Part shown: in pieces, positions 33,651 through 40,551 of the stretch
How positions within the stretch are numbered: position 1 is the stretch's first letter
How the letters are laid out: each line of letters opens with the position of its first letter
Source: an uncultured bacterium
GTDB lineage: Bacteria; Armatimonadota; Zipacnadia; Zipacnadales; Zipacnadaceae
DNA length: 45,528 bases
Direction: 5' to 3'
Assembly: GCA_937928475.1 (NCBI GenBank)
Contig: CALFVE010000080.1
Location: 1 to 45,528, forward strand
The notes under the pieces: generated by a model
Databases searched by the model: none
Told to the model about the DNA's origin: nothing
The model's input: the letters and a program-made list of their open reading frames with translations, nothing else
Program-made: the position numbers and the translations under genes

Positions 33651-34018
33651 TCAGAGAGGCCCATCGTCGTATAGTATGCCAGGTTCGCCTGTGTCGCGTC
33701 GAGGCGTCCGAATTGGCAGACGACGTTCAGGTTGGCGCGCACCCGCAGGGCATACTGCACCCCGCGCGGGATCTCCACGCCGCCAATTTCCTCGGGCCGG
33801 TCCATGCGGAAGTTGACCACCCGCTCGGCAGGCACTTCCAGCGGGACGCCCTTGATTGGCGCACGGTCCTTGAAGTAAATGTCGAGTTTGACCTTCGCCG
33901 GCTGCTTGTTGAGGTTGAAGATCATGAGGGACTCGTGCGGTTCCAGTGTGCCCTCACGCGCCGGCGGGGGCAGTTCCCCGTCAGGAAAGTACCAGGTCTT
34001 GGCTCCGCCTTTGGCCAT
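33647..34018 (-). CDS. Sensory-rhodopsin-transducer-like protein (ASRT family)
   Basis: A 123-residue all-beta protein resembling the Anabaena sensory rhodopsin transducer. Matching features are KTWYFPDGELPP near the N-terminus, ESLMIFNLNKQPAKVKLDIYFKDRAP, the VPAERVVNFRMD strand, IPRGVQYALRVRANLNVVCQFGRLDATQANLAYYTTMG near the end, and the overall length (125 in Anabaena). Most bacterial homologues occur without any rhodopsin, and a carbohydrate-binding role has been proposed for the fold. None is visible here; instead the gene sits between panE (TGATG overlap) and the AcsE-type methyltransferase. Its stop codon is supplied by the repeat element that follows. A small-molecule or sugar-binding regulatory role is inference. 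Confidence 0.85.
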   Translation of the reverse strand: MAKGGAKTWYFPDGELPPPAREGTLEPHESLMIFNLNKQPAKVKLDIYFKDRAPIKGVPLEVPAERVVNFRMDRPEEIGGVEIPRGVQYALRVRANLNVVCQFGRLDATQANLAYYTTMGLSE

Positions 34019-34935
34019 CAGGACACTCCTTTGATCAGCGCCACCAGCGCCTCATTCAGCGGCGTGGGGAGGCTGGTGGCCTTCCCGCGCCGCACGATTT
34101 CGCCGTTGATCTGCTCGATTTCCGTCGGCCGCCCGGCCAGCACGTCCTGCAGCATGGAGCACTGATTCGCGGCGGTGGCCTGGCAGACCTCCTCCACCGT
34201 CGCCATGGGGTCGAGGTCGCCCAGAGGCAGGCCGGCGGCAAGCGCCACCTGGTGCGCCTCCTGCGCGACCCGCCCCAGCAGGCGGCGCAGAGGCGGGTGC
34301 TGTAAGAGTTCCCCGTTGCGCCGGCCAGTGAGCGCGCCCAGGGGATTGATGGCGGCGTTGATGATGGCCTTGCGCCAGAGAGCGGCGTCCACGTTGTCTG
34401 TGACCTGCGCGGTCAGGCCGGCCCGCCGGAAAACCTCCGCCGCGGCCTCCGCGCGTTCCCAGTTGCCGACCGGGCTGCCCAGGGTAATCGCGCCGATCCC
34501 GGCCACGCGGATTCTGCCTACGCCCAGCAAGGTCGCGCCGCTAGAGGTGACGCCGGCGAGCACCTGCGCCGGCGGGACGTGGCGTTGCAGGATCTCATAG
34601 TTGCCCAGGCCGTTCTGCAGGGTGAGCACAGAGGTGCCTTCGCCGATGACCGGCGCGGCGTGCCGGATGGCGTCCTCCGTGTCATAAGCCTTAGTGAGGA
34701 TGAGCACCAGGTCGGCGGTCTCGACGCTCTCCGGGTAGCCGGTCGCCGGGACCGGGACCGTTCGGGTGCTGCCATCGGGCATCTCCAGTGAGACACCTTC
34801 GCGGGCCAGCGTCGCGGCGCGCTCCTCCTTGTGATCCAGGAGTGTCACCCGCAGGCCGGCCTCCGCCAGGAGCGCGGCATGCAGGCAGCCCATGGCCCCC
34901 GGGCCGACAATGATGAGTTGGGGGTAAGGCCGCAT
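34018..34935 (-). CDS. panE: 2-dehydropantoate 2-reductase family (ketopantoate reductase)
   Basis: A 305-residue NADPH-dependent reductase. PanE converts 2-dehydropantoate to pantoate in coenzyme A synthesis; paralogues reduce other 2-keto acids. The start at ATG 34935 gives the normal N-terminus PYPQLIIVGPGAMGCLHAALLAEAG with GxGxxG. Also seen are LILTKAYDT, TLQNGLGNYEIL, AGVTSSGATLLGVGRI, the catalytic Lys in AALWRKAIINAAINPLGALTGRRNGEL (about residues 178-204) and the final PTEIEQINGEIVRRG motif. A frame reaching 35124 runs through repeats and is ignored. A heptamer array lies directly before the start codon, and no ribosome binding site is seen. Given the surrounding catabolic genes it may be a paralogue and not the pantothenate enzyme itself. 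Confidence 0.88.
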   Translation of the reverse strand: MRPYPQLIIVGPGAMGCLHAALLAEAGLRVTLLDHKEERAATLAREGVSLEMPDGSTRTVPVPATGYPESVETADLVLILTKAYDTEDAIRHAAPVIGEGTSVLTLQNGLGNYEILQRHVPPAQVLAGVTSSGATLLGVGRIRVAGIGAITLGSPVGNWERAEAAAEVFRRAGLTAQVTDNVDAALWRKAIINAAINPLGALTGRRNGELLQHPPLRRLLGRVAQEAHQVALAAGLPLGDLDPMATVEEVCQATAANQCSMLQDVLAGRPTEIEQINGEIVRRGKATSLPTPLNEALVALIKGVS

Positions 34936-34977
34936 AGGTGGTGAGTTGGTGACTAGTAGTTGGTAGTTGGTGGACAG
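34936..34977. repeat. Heptamer array directly upstream of panE
   Basis: Plus-strand units of seven: GAGTTGG, TGACTAG, TAGTTGG, TAGTTGG, TGGACAG (34943-34977), with a weaker unit at 34936. On the minus strand this reads CCAACTA repeated, the same C-R-ACT core as the arrays at 15455 and 42958. The array touches the panE start codon. Confidence 0.75.
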
Positions 34978-35014
34978 TCTGCCACCGGCCACGTGTCGTC
35001 CCAATCTAGCGCTG

Positions 35015-35113
35015 GCTGCTGCCGCGCCGTCGTCCAGCCGTTGTTCAGCCGCCGTTCGGCTGCCGTTCAGCTTCCGTTCGGCTCCCGCTGCGCTTTCCCT
35101 GCGCTCCCTCCCA
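35015..35113. repeat. 11-bp minisatellite over the 3' end of the HPS-RraA gene
   Basis: Nine consecutive 11-bp units with consensus near GCYGCCGTTCR on the plus strand. The best are GCCGTTGTTCA, GCCGCCGTTCG, GCTGCCGTTCA and GCTTCCGTTCG (35037-35080), with decaying units on both sides. The stop codon of the HPS-RraA gene (35067-35069) and its last about 15 codons are inside the array. It continues toward panE. Confidence 0.8.
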
Positions 35114-36404
35114 CCTGCTCCCACTTCTCCAACTCCACAATCCGCGCCAGCGTGCTGCCGGCCTCGATCTCCGCCATCTCCCGGCTCTCGCGCTCCACCA
35201 CCGCCAGGGCCCGGTTAGCAATCTCCACCGCCCGCTCCTGGGGAATCACCACTACGCCATCGTCGTCGGCGATGACCCAGTCGCCGGTGCGAATGGCGAT
35301 GCCGCCGATCTTGAGGGGCACGCCGATCATGCCCATGCCCTTGGGATCGCCGGCGGCGGGCGCGACCAGGCTGCAGAAAGCCGGGAAGCCCAGTTCCTGG
35401 ATACCGCGACTATCGCGCAGGGCCCCGTGGATGATGACCCCCGCCAGTCCACGCGAGATACAGGATTTGGTGGCTTCCTCGCCCCAGACGGCCGGCCCTT
35501 CGCCGCGCACGTCCACGAACAGCACCATGCCGGGTGCCGCCTGGTCAATCGCCTCCACCGGCTTGGCCCAGTCGCCGGGGTAAGTCCAGACGGTGAGCAC
35601 CGGGCCGACGCAGCGCGCGCGGGGATAGAGCGGGCGAATCCCTGGCACCCAGCCGCCTCGGTGCATGGCGTCGGAGACTTGCGCCGCCTCGCATTTCTCC
35701 AGAATCTCGCGAATCTGCTCCGGTCCGCCGCGCTTGTAGCGCTCGGTGGCAATCGCCTGGCCGGTTTCGATAGCGCGCAGGATTGTGCGGGTGGCCTCGG
35801 CGGCGTCGGGGGCCTTAGTGATGGCCCCGCCGACAATGATGATGTCCGCGCCGGCGGCCACCGCGGCTGGTGCCGTCTCCGAGTTGAGTCCTCCGGCAGC
35901 GGCGATGGGGATGTCCACCGCCTGCGCCACCTGCTGTAAGGTTCCCAGTGGCGTCTCCCCGCGCATTTGCACGTCAATAGGCAGGTGCACACCGATGATC
36001 GCCGCGCCGAGTTCCTGCGCCCGCCGCGCGCGGTTGGGCGGATCGGCGACTTCCGCCAGGTCTACCATGATACGCGCGTCATAGCGCTGCCCGGCCTCGA
36101 CGCACTCGGCGATGGTCTCATCGGAGGCCGCGCCGAGCACGGCCACCACCTGCGCCCCGGCCTGCGCCGCCATCTCCACCTCCACGCGCCCGGCGTCCAT
36201 GGTCTTCATGTCGGCGACGATAGTGCGGTCGGGGAAGCGGCGCTTGAGTTCGCGCACCGCCTGCAAGCCCTCGCTCTTAATCAGCGGCGTGCCCGCCTCC
36301 AGCCACTGCGCGCCGCCCGCCACCGCCTCCTCGGCTACCCGCAGCGCCTGGCTGAGATTAGCAAAGTCGAGGGCAACCTGCAGTATAGGGCCCGATGCTT
36401 CCAT
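35067..36404 (-). CDS. Fused 3-hexulose-6-phosphate synthase / RraA-like protein
   Basis: A 445-residue two-domain protein. Residues 1-210 are 3-hexulose-6-phosphate synthase, an OMPDC-superfamily TIM barrel that joins formaldehyde and ribulose 5-phosphate (reverse direction: makes ribulose 5-phosphate). Its motifs are LQVALDFANLSQAL, LEAGTPLIKSEGL, the catalytic VADMKTMDAG (DxKxxD) and AAGGLNSETAPAAVAAGADIIIVGG. Residues about 235-430 are RraA/4-hydroxy-4-methyl-2-oxoglutarate aldolase-like: AQVSDAMHRGG, PGMVLFVDVRGEGPAVWGE, GVIIHGALRDSRGIQELGFP. The Arg-Asp pair of the aldolases is kept, but the acidic residue three positions after the Asp is Gly. Such fusions are known, mainly in archaea. 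The start is ATG 36404 with AGGGTGA upstream. The last about 15 residues lie in a minisatellite. Confidence 0.9.
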   Translation of the reverse strand: MEASGPILQVALDFANLSQALRVAEEAVAGGAQWLEAGTPLIKSEGLQAVRELKRRFPDRTIVADMKTMDAGRVEVEMAAQAGAQVVAVLGAASDETIAECVEAGQRYDARIMVDLAEVADPPNRARRAQELGAAIIGVHLPIDVQMRGETPLGTLQQVAQAVDIPIAAAGGLNSETAPAAVAAGADIIIVGGAITKAPDAAEATRTILRAIETGQAIATERYKRGGPEQIREILEKCEAAQVSDAMHRGGWVPGIRPLYPRARCVGPVLTVWTYPGDWAKPVEAIDQAAPGMVLFVDVRGEGPAVWGEEATKSCISRGLAGVIIHGALRDSRGIQELGFPAFCSLVAPAAGDPKGMGMIGVPLKIGGIAIRTGDWVIADDDGVVVIPQERAVEIANRALAVVERESREMAEIEAGSTLARIVELEKWEQVGGSAGKAQREPNGS

Positions 36405-36461
36405 TGAGATCACCCTTGTGGTGCGTCGCGTAAGGAATATCTTGACCGCTGAGGGTTCGAT

Positions 36462-36477
36462 TTCCTGCCCGCAGGAA
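36462..36477. promoter_or_regulatory. Perfect palindrome in divergent intergenic region
   Basis: TTCCTGC-CC-GCAGGAA, a perfect 7-bp inverted repeat with a two-base centre, lies between the divergent HPS-RraA gene (start 36404) and the SUMF1-like gene (start 36566). Size and symmetry suit a dimeric repressor operator, and it is close enough to both starts to affect either. It could also be a small hairpin. No clear promoter hexamers are seen around it. Confidence 0.35.
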
Positions 36478-36565
36478 GGAACCGGCCAGGTCGGGAAGAA
36501 CTTCGCCTTGTCCCGGACACGCTCTGGCGAGGTCAGCGTGCCTTGGCGACAGGAGGTTGGTCCGA

Positions 36566-37516
36566 GTGCGCCGCCCTGCTCTTATCTGCACCGTGGTGCT
36601 TGTGACTGCAATGCCTGCGCTCCCCCAAGACGCCGCTCCGCTTGCCCTGCTCACTTCTCACCTCGGCCACGCCGGGCCGCACTTTGCGCCGGGGATGAGG
36701 CCGAGTACCCTCGGATGGGGGCCGGATGACCGGCCTTACCCGGATCGATTCCTAGTGAACCCGCGCGACCTCGCCGAGATGGCCTGGATTCCGCCGGGTG
36801 AGTTCCTCATGGGCACCACTCCCGACCGCATGGACCCCGCCCACCCCGAATGGTACGCCGACGAGCAGCCGGTACACCTAGTGCGGATCACGCAGGGCTT
36901 TTGGATGTACCGGCACGAGGTGACCAACGAGCAGTTCCGCCGCTTCCGGCCCCAGCACAACAGCGGGGAGTTCCGGGGGCTTCCCGTCAACGCCGACAAG
37001 ATGCCGGCGGTGAGCCTGGACTGGGCGGCGGCGAAGGCTTACTGCGACTGGGCCGGCGTGCGCTTGCCGACCGAGGCCGAATGGGAGTATGCCTGCCGCG
37101 CCGGCAGAAACGACCGCTTCACTTGGGGCAACAGCGAACAGGCAGCCGGGCGGTACGCCAATGTCTCCGACCGCACTGCTGCCGCCAAGTGGGGCGACTT
37201 CCTCGCCTTCGACACCGACGACGGAATCGCGGTGAGTGCGGCCGTGGGTCTCTTTCCGCCCAACGCTTGGGGCTTGTATGACATGCTGGGCAACGCCTGG
37301 GAGTGGTGCGCGGACTGGTACGCCCCGGATTACTACTCTCATTCGCCGGTGGAGGACCCGGCGGGACCCGACACAGGCAAGGCGCGCGTCTTGCGCGGTG
37401 GATCCTGGTTCAGCGACCCGGTGACCGCCCGCTGCACCGACCGCTTCAGTTACTTCCCGGAGGATACCTGCCCAGGCCGGGGCTTCCGGGCCTGCGTGAC
37501 GCCGTGGGACCGATAG
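36566..37516 (+). CDS. Exported SUMF1/formylglycine-generating-enzyme-like protein
   Basis: A 316-residue protein with a signal peptide (MRRPALICTVVLVTAMPALPQ) and a C-type-lectin-like SUMF1 domain from about residue 70: MAWIPPGEFLMGTTPDRMDPAHPEWYADEQPVHLVRITQGFWMYRHEVTNEQF, SLDWAAAKAYCDWAGVRLPTEAEWEYACRAG, NAWGLYDMLGNAWEWCADWYAPDYY and RVLRGGSWFSDPVTARCTDRF. Start GTG 36566 has AGGAGG nine bases upstream; the TTG at 36557 abuts that site. True formylglycine-generating enzymes need a Cys pair after the GGS motif (GGSxxC...C); here the first position is Ser (GGSWFS) and the spacing to the next Cys differs. It is therefore unlikely to make formylglycine and may be a ligand-binding or other family member. 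It is the only plus-strand gene in this region. Confidence 0.87.
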   Translation: MRRPALICTVVLVTAMPALPQDAAPLALLTSHLGHAGPHFAPGMRPSTLGWGPDDRPYPDRFLVNPRDLAEMAWIPPGEFLMGTTPDRMDPAHPEWYADEQPVHLVRITQGFWMYRHEVTNEQFRRFRPQHNSGEFRGLPVNADKMPAVSLDWAAAKAYCDWAGVRLPTEAEWEYACRAGRNDRFTWGNSEQAAGRYANVSDRTAAAKWGDFLAFDTDDGIAVSAAVGLFPPNAWGLYDMLGNAWEWCADWYAPDYYSHSPVEDPAGPDTGKARVLRGGSWFSDPVTARCTDRFSYFPEDTCPGRGFRACVTPWDR

Positions 37517-37575
37517 CCCCGCGAATAGCCGGCCGCTCCGCGTAGGGCGCCAGCCTGCCGGGCCGCGGCAGGGCG

Positions 37576-39225
37576 TCACAGACTGATCCCCAGTCTCTCC
37601 AGACGCTGCCGCTCCGTGAGAGGCCTGCCGGTCTCCCTGTCCACCGCCCGCACGGTTCCGGCCACCAGCGCCGTCTCGACCTGGCCGCAGGCCTCGGGAT
37701 TGCCCGCCAGATGGGGAGCATCCAGCACTCCGCGACGCACCGCCTCGGCCAGCGTCTCGGGGTGGGTCCAGGGATCATCCTCCCCTGCGCCCAGTTGCCG
37801 GATGGCCTCCAGGGTGAGTTCCGCCTCGGCCACCAGTTCTTCGCAACGCCGGGCGACTTGCGAGTCGGCGGTCATCTCTGGCATGCCCTCCAGGCACTGC
37901 GCGAGCGCCCCGTGCACGATCCGGCAACTCTCGATCAACTCCCGAGCCGTGATAGCGTGGTCGCCCTCGCTGTAGCCGACTACGTGAACAATCTGCGGCT
38001 GGAGCGCCATCTGCAGGACGGTGGAAGCGGCCAGTTGCCCCTTGGCCTGATCGGGGTCAGGACGGAAGCAGGCCAGACCGGCCCGGGTCTGCGTAACTGA
38101 GGTGAACTGGGCGTCGTGCAGGCGCTGGATGAGCGTTCGCTTGGCCAGCATCTTGGCCAGGTCCATACTGGGCCAAGTGCGCGCGGGGGTGTTGAACATG
38201 TACTGGGCCACATACAGCCTCACGCCGGCGGCCTTGGCGTTGCAGGCGCCCAGGAAGGCGGCGACGACGGCGACGGCATCGGGCGCCTCGCGCAGGCTCC
38301 AATGATGTGCTTCGTTGCATTCCAGGGGTAGACCGCGCTCGGCGTACCAGCGCATGGCCTCCTGATTCTCAGCAATACTGACCGCCAGGGGACGCGCGGA
38401 GCGGCCATCGAGCCGGTTATACCAGAACAGCGGGACGGCGCCCCAGGCGTTGTGCACAGTACGCACGGCCAGATCCGCCCACTGGAGCAAGTCCTGGGTG
38501 CCCGCGTAGATGCGCACCAAGGGATAGTTGCCGCAGCGGGTGGCCTGGTAGATAGCCTCCAGGTCTTCGGGGCGACGCAGGGGCACACCGCCCGCGCCGT
38601 CCAGTTCGGGGCGCATCTGCTCAGGTCGGAAGAAAAACTGCTGGGCGTTCTGGTCCGGCCCGAGAGAAAGCACGTCGAGCACGCCGGCCTCGGCGATCTC
38701 CCGCGCGCCGGCCACCGTTGCCTCTACCGTAGGCTGGCCGAAGTGATGCCGCAGCAAGGGATAGCCGCCGTTGCTGGCCAAGCGTTCAGCCAAAGTGTCG
38801 GCGCGGTTGATCGGGCGGCCCTCCGCTTGCCGGCCGCGTAGGCAAGCCAGCACCGCCTCGGGGCTAGCCTCGGCGCCGAAGACCTGGTCGAAGAGCCCCA
38901 CCTGGCGAGCCTGCTCGGCGACGGGTTCGGTGCCGCCGAAGACGAAGCGGCGGTCGAGCAAAGCCCGGTCGCGCAGTTGAGTAGCGAGTTCCTCCAGCAG
39001 CCGCCGGCCCACCTCTGGCGTCAGGCGGTAACTGACCGCCACCAACTCCGGCTGCTGGCGGGCGATCTCCGCTACGAGTTGGTCTACGGGCACCGCTGCT
39101 CCCAGGGAGACCGTTCGGTAGCCCTCCTGCTCCGCCAAGCGGAGAAAGCCGAGCAAGCCAGCCACATGCACGCAGTTGCCTAGCGCCGCGCCCAGCGCCA
39201 GCGGCTTACGGTTGTCCTGGTTCAC
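37576..39225 (-). CDS. Cobalamin-binding-domain protein with mutase-like barrel
   Basis: A 549-residue protein. Residues 1-130 have the B12-binding fold pattern: LALGAALGNCVHVAGLLGFLRLAEQEGYRTVSLGAAVPVDQLV, then VAVSYRLTPE. The lower-ligand motif D-x-H-x-x-G appears as C-V-H-V-A-G, so the His and Gly are kept but Asp is Cys. Residues about 160-500 look like an alpha/beta barrel as in B12-dependent mutases (GPDQNAQQFFFRPEQM, NYPLVRIYAGTQDLLQWADLAVRTVHNAWGAVPLFWYNRLDGRSARPL, RTWPSMDLAKMLAKRTLIQRLHDAQFTSVTQTRAGLACFRP, IVHVVGYSEGDHAITARELIES). I cannot name the reaction. The GTG start overlaps the preceding oxidoreductase gene by 20 bases. It is a candidate corrinoid partner for the methyltransferases in this region, or a mutase of its own. 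Confidence 0.72.
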   Translation of the reverse strand: MNQDNRKPLALGAALGNCVHVAGLLGFLRLAEQEGYRTVSLGAAVPVDQLVAEIARQQPELVAVSYRLTPEVGRRLLEELATQLRDRALLDRRFVFGGTEPVAEQARQVGLFDQVFGAEASPEAVLACLRGRQAEGRPINRADTLAERLASNGGYPLLRHHFGQPTVEATVAGAREIAEAGVLDVLSLGPDQNAQQFFFRPEQMRPELDGAGGVPLRRPEDLEAIYQATRCGNYPLVRIYAGTQDLLQWADLAVRTVHNAWGAVPLFWYNRLDGRSARPLAVSIAENQEAMRWYAERGLPLECNEAHHWSLREAPDAVAVVAAFLGACNAKAAGVRLYVAQYMFNTPARTWPSMDLAKMLAKRTLIQRLHDAQFTSVTQTRAGLACFRPDPDQAKGQLAASTVLQMALQPQIVHVVGYSEGDHAITARELIESCRIVHGALAQCLEGMPEMTADSQVARRCEELVAEAELTLEAIRQLGAGEDDPWTHPETLAEAVRRGVLDAPHLAGNPEACGQVETALVAGTVRAVDRETGRPLTERQRLERLGISL

Positions 39226-40351
39226 CCTCCATCACCAGCCTTCGGATCTGGCGCACCGTCAGCCCAGCCAGGCCTAGGCTTTCCACGGTGCGGCCCGTCG
39301 CCCAGAAGTCCTCCCCCATCAGGGCGCAGGCCAGTTCGGCCACTGCGGTCATGGCCGGGGTGGGTACCCCCAGTTGCTGGCCGAGCGAGATCATCGGCAC
39401 CAGGGTCATGGGCACGTCCTCCAGGATGTAGCGGTGCATCAGGGTGATTGGCGCCATGATGCCTTTGTAGCCCGGGTTAGCCTGCACCGCCTGGTACAAG
39501 TCGCTGCCGGCTGAATCGTAGGCCAGGTACAGCCACTGACGCGCGGTGCGTATGCCCAGTCCCAGGGCGTCACCCAGGGCCACCCGCTCCTCATCCATGC
39601 GCTCCAGCACGCGAGCCACCGAAGGGGTAATGCCCTCCAGGTAGTACTCGAAACTCCCGTGAGTGCCTTCCACCCGCGCAGCATTCATGAGCATCACGGC
39701 CGGGTGAAAAAGGATGGCGACGTTGCTGAGGCCGGTCTTGAGTACATTATCACCGGGGACGAACTGGCGATAGGCCGCGCGCAGGACCTTTAGTACTTCC
39801 GAGGTGCGGTAGCCGGGAAGCGCAGCGATGGGGACATTGTTCTTGACGGCAAAGATGCGCGCCTCCGCCGGCTGGGTGACGCGGCTGGCGTAGATGAAGG
39901 TCTGCGTCTCGGCGATCAGGGGATCCGCGGGACAGCCACGCTCCCGTAGGATCCGGCGGAACTCCAGCGCCCCGCCCATGCGGCCCGGGTTGAGCACTAC
40001 CACGTGGTCATCGCGCAGGTGAGGCGCGCACTGCTCGGCCAAGAAAGCATGACCGTAGGCGGGTACCACGACCATGATCACATCCGCGTTGGCCAGGGCC
40101 TCGGCGGGGTCTGTGGTGATCAGGTCCATGCGCGCCTCGCCCGACTCTACGTTGTCCAGCCCCGGACTGAGCAGTTCGATGACCCCGCGCTCCCGCACCG
40201 GCGTCAGCCGATCCTCACTGCGGTTATACAGGGTAACGGGAAAACCCTTGAGTGCGAGATGGGCGGCCATGGCCATGCCCCCGTGGCCGGCTCCCATCAC
40301 ACAGAAGCGGTACCGCTTGGCGCAGGCTGGGGTGGAGCCTTTCTCCGGCAT
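39206..40351 (-). CDS. NAD(P)-dependent opine dehydrogenase-like oxidoreductase
   Basis: A 381-residue protein of the octopine/nopaline dehydrogenase superfamily, which reductively joins an amino acid and a 2-keto acid or reduces other keto acids. The start ATG 40351 has GAGAGGTG six bases upstream; an upstream in-frame start at 40438 is not supported. N-terminal Rossmann motif: RFCVMGAGHGGMAMAAHLALKGFPVTLYNRSEDRL. Further: VIMVVVPAYGHAFLAEQCAPHL, VVLNPGRMGGALEFRRIL, VLKTGLSNVAILFHPAVMLMNAARVE (contains the catalytic-type Asn and His), and a C-terminal helical domain. It lies between metF (200 bases upstream) and the B12-domain protein, whose start it overlaps, which suggests translational coupling. 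The substrate is unknown. Confidence 0.85.
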   Translation of the reverse strand: MPEKGSTPACAKRYRFCVMGAGHGGMAMAAHLALKGFPVTLYNRSEDRLTPVRERGVIELLSPGLDNVESGEARMDLITTDPAEALANADVIMVVVPAYGHAFLAEQCAPHLRDDHVVVLNPGRMGGALEFRRILRERGCPADPLIAETQTFIYASRVTQPAEARIFAVKNNVPIAALPGYRTSEVLKVLRAAYRQFVPGDNVLKTGLSNVAILFHPAVMLMNAARVEGTHGSFEYYLEGITPSVARVLERMDEERVALGDALGLGIRTARQWLYLAYDSAGSDLYQAVQANPGYKGIMAPITLMHRYILEDVPMTLVPMISLGQQLGVPTPAMTAVAELACALMGEDFWATGRTVESLGLAGLTVRQIRRLVMEGEPGQP

Positions 40352-40551
40352 GCTTGCACCTCTCACCTTGGTCGCCGTCAGATTGCTGGTGTGAAAGCCG
40401 CCCTCAAGCGGTGCGATGGGGAGCACCCATACCGACACTGTCTACCCAGGCGAGGGTTCTGGCAGCCGCAGGCGAGCCAGCGCCTAGAGACGGCGGCAGG
40501 GCGGCCTGCCCGGCTGCCCTGCTCATCCGACGACTGAGCGTCTGCCCTCGC

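Noticed and set aside
36450..36480. Possible tRNA T-arm (GGGTTCGATTTCC) before a palindrome
   Set aside because: No D-arm, anticodon arm or acceptor stem can be drawn upstream; the upstream bases reach into the HPS-RraA start. It is a chance match.
40352..40551. Possible riboswitch (cobalamin, SAH or THF type) in the gap before the opine-dehydrogenase-like gene
   Set aside because: Only GC-rich hairpins such as GGCAGG-CCGC-CCTGCC are visible; none of the conserved core motifs (B12 box, SAH core, THF core) could be found on either strand.
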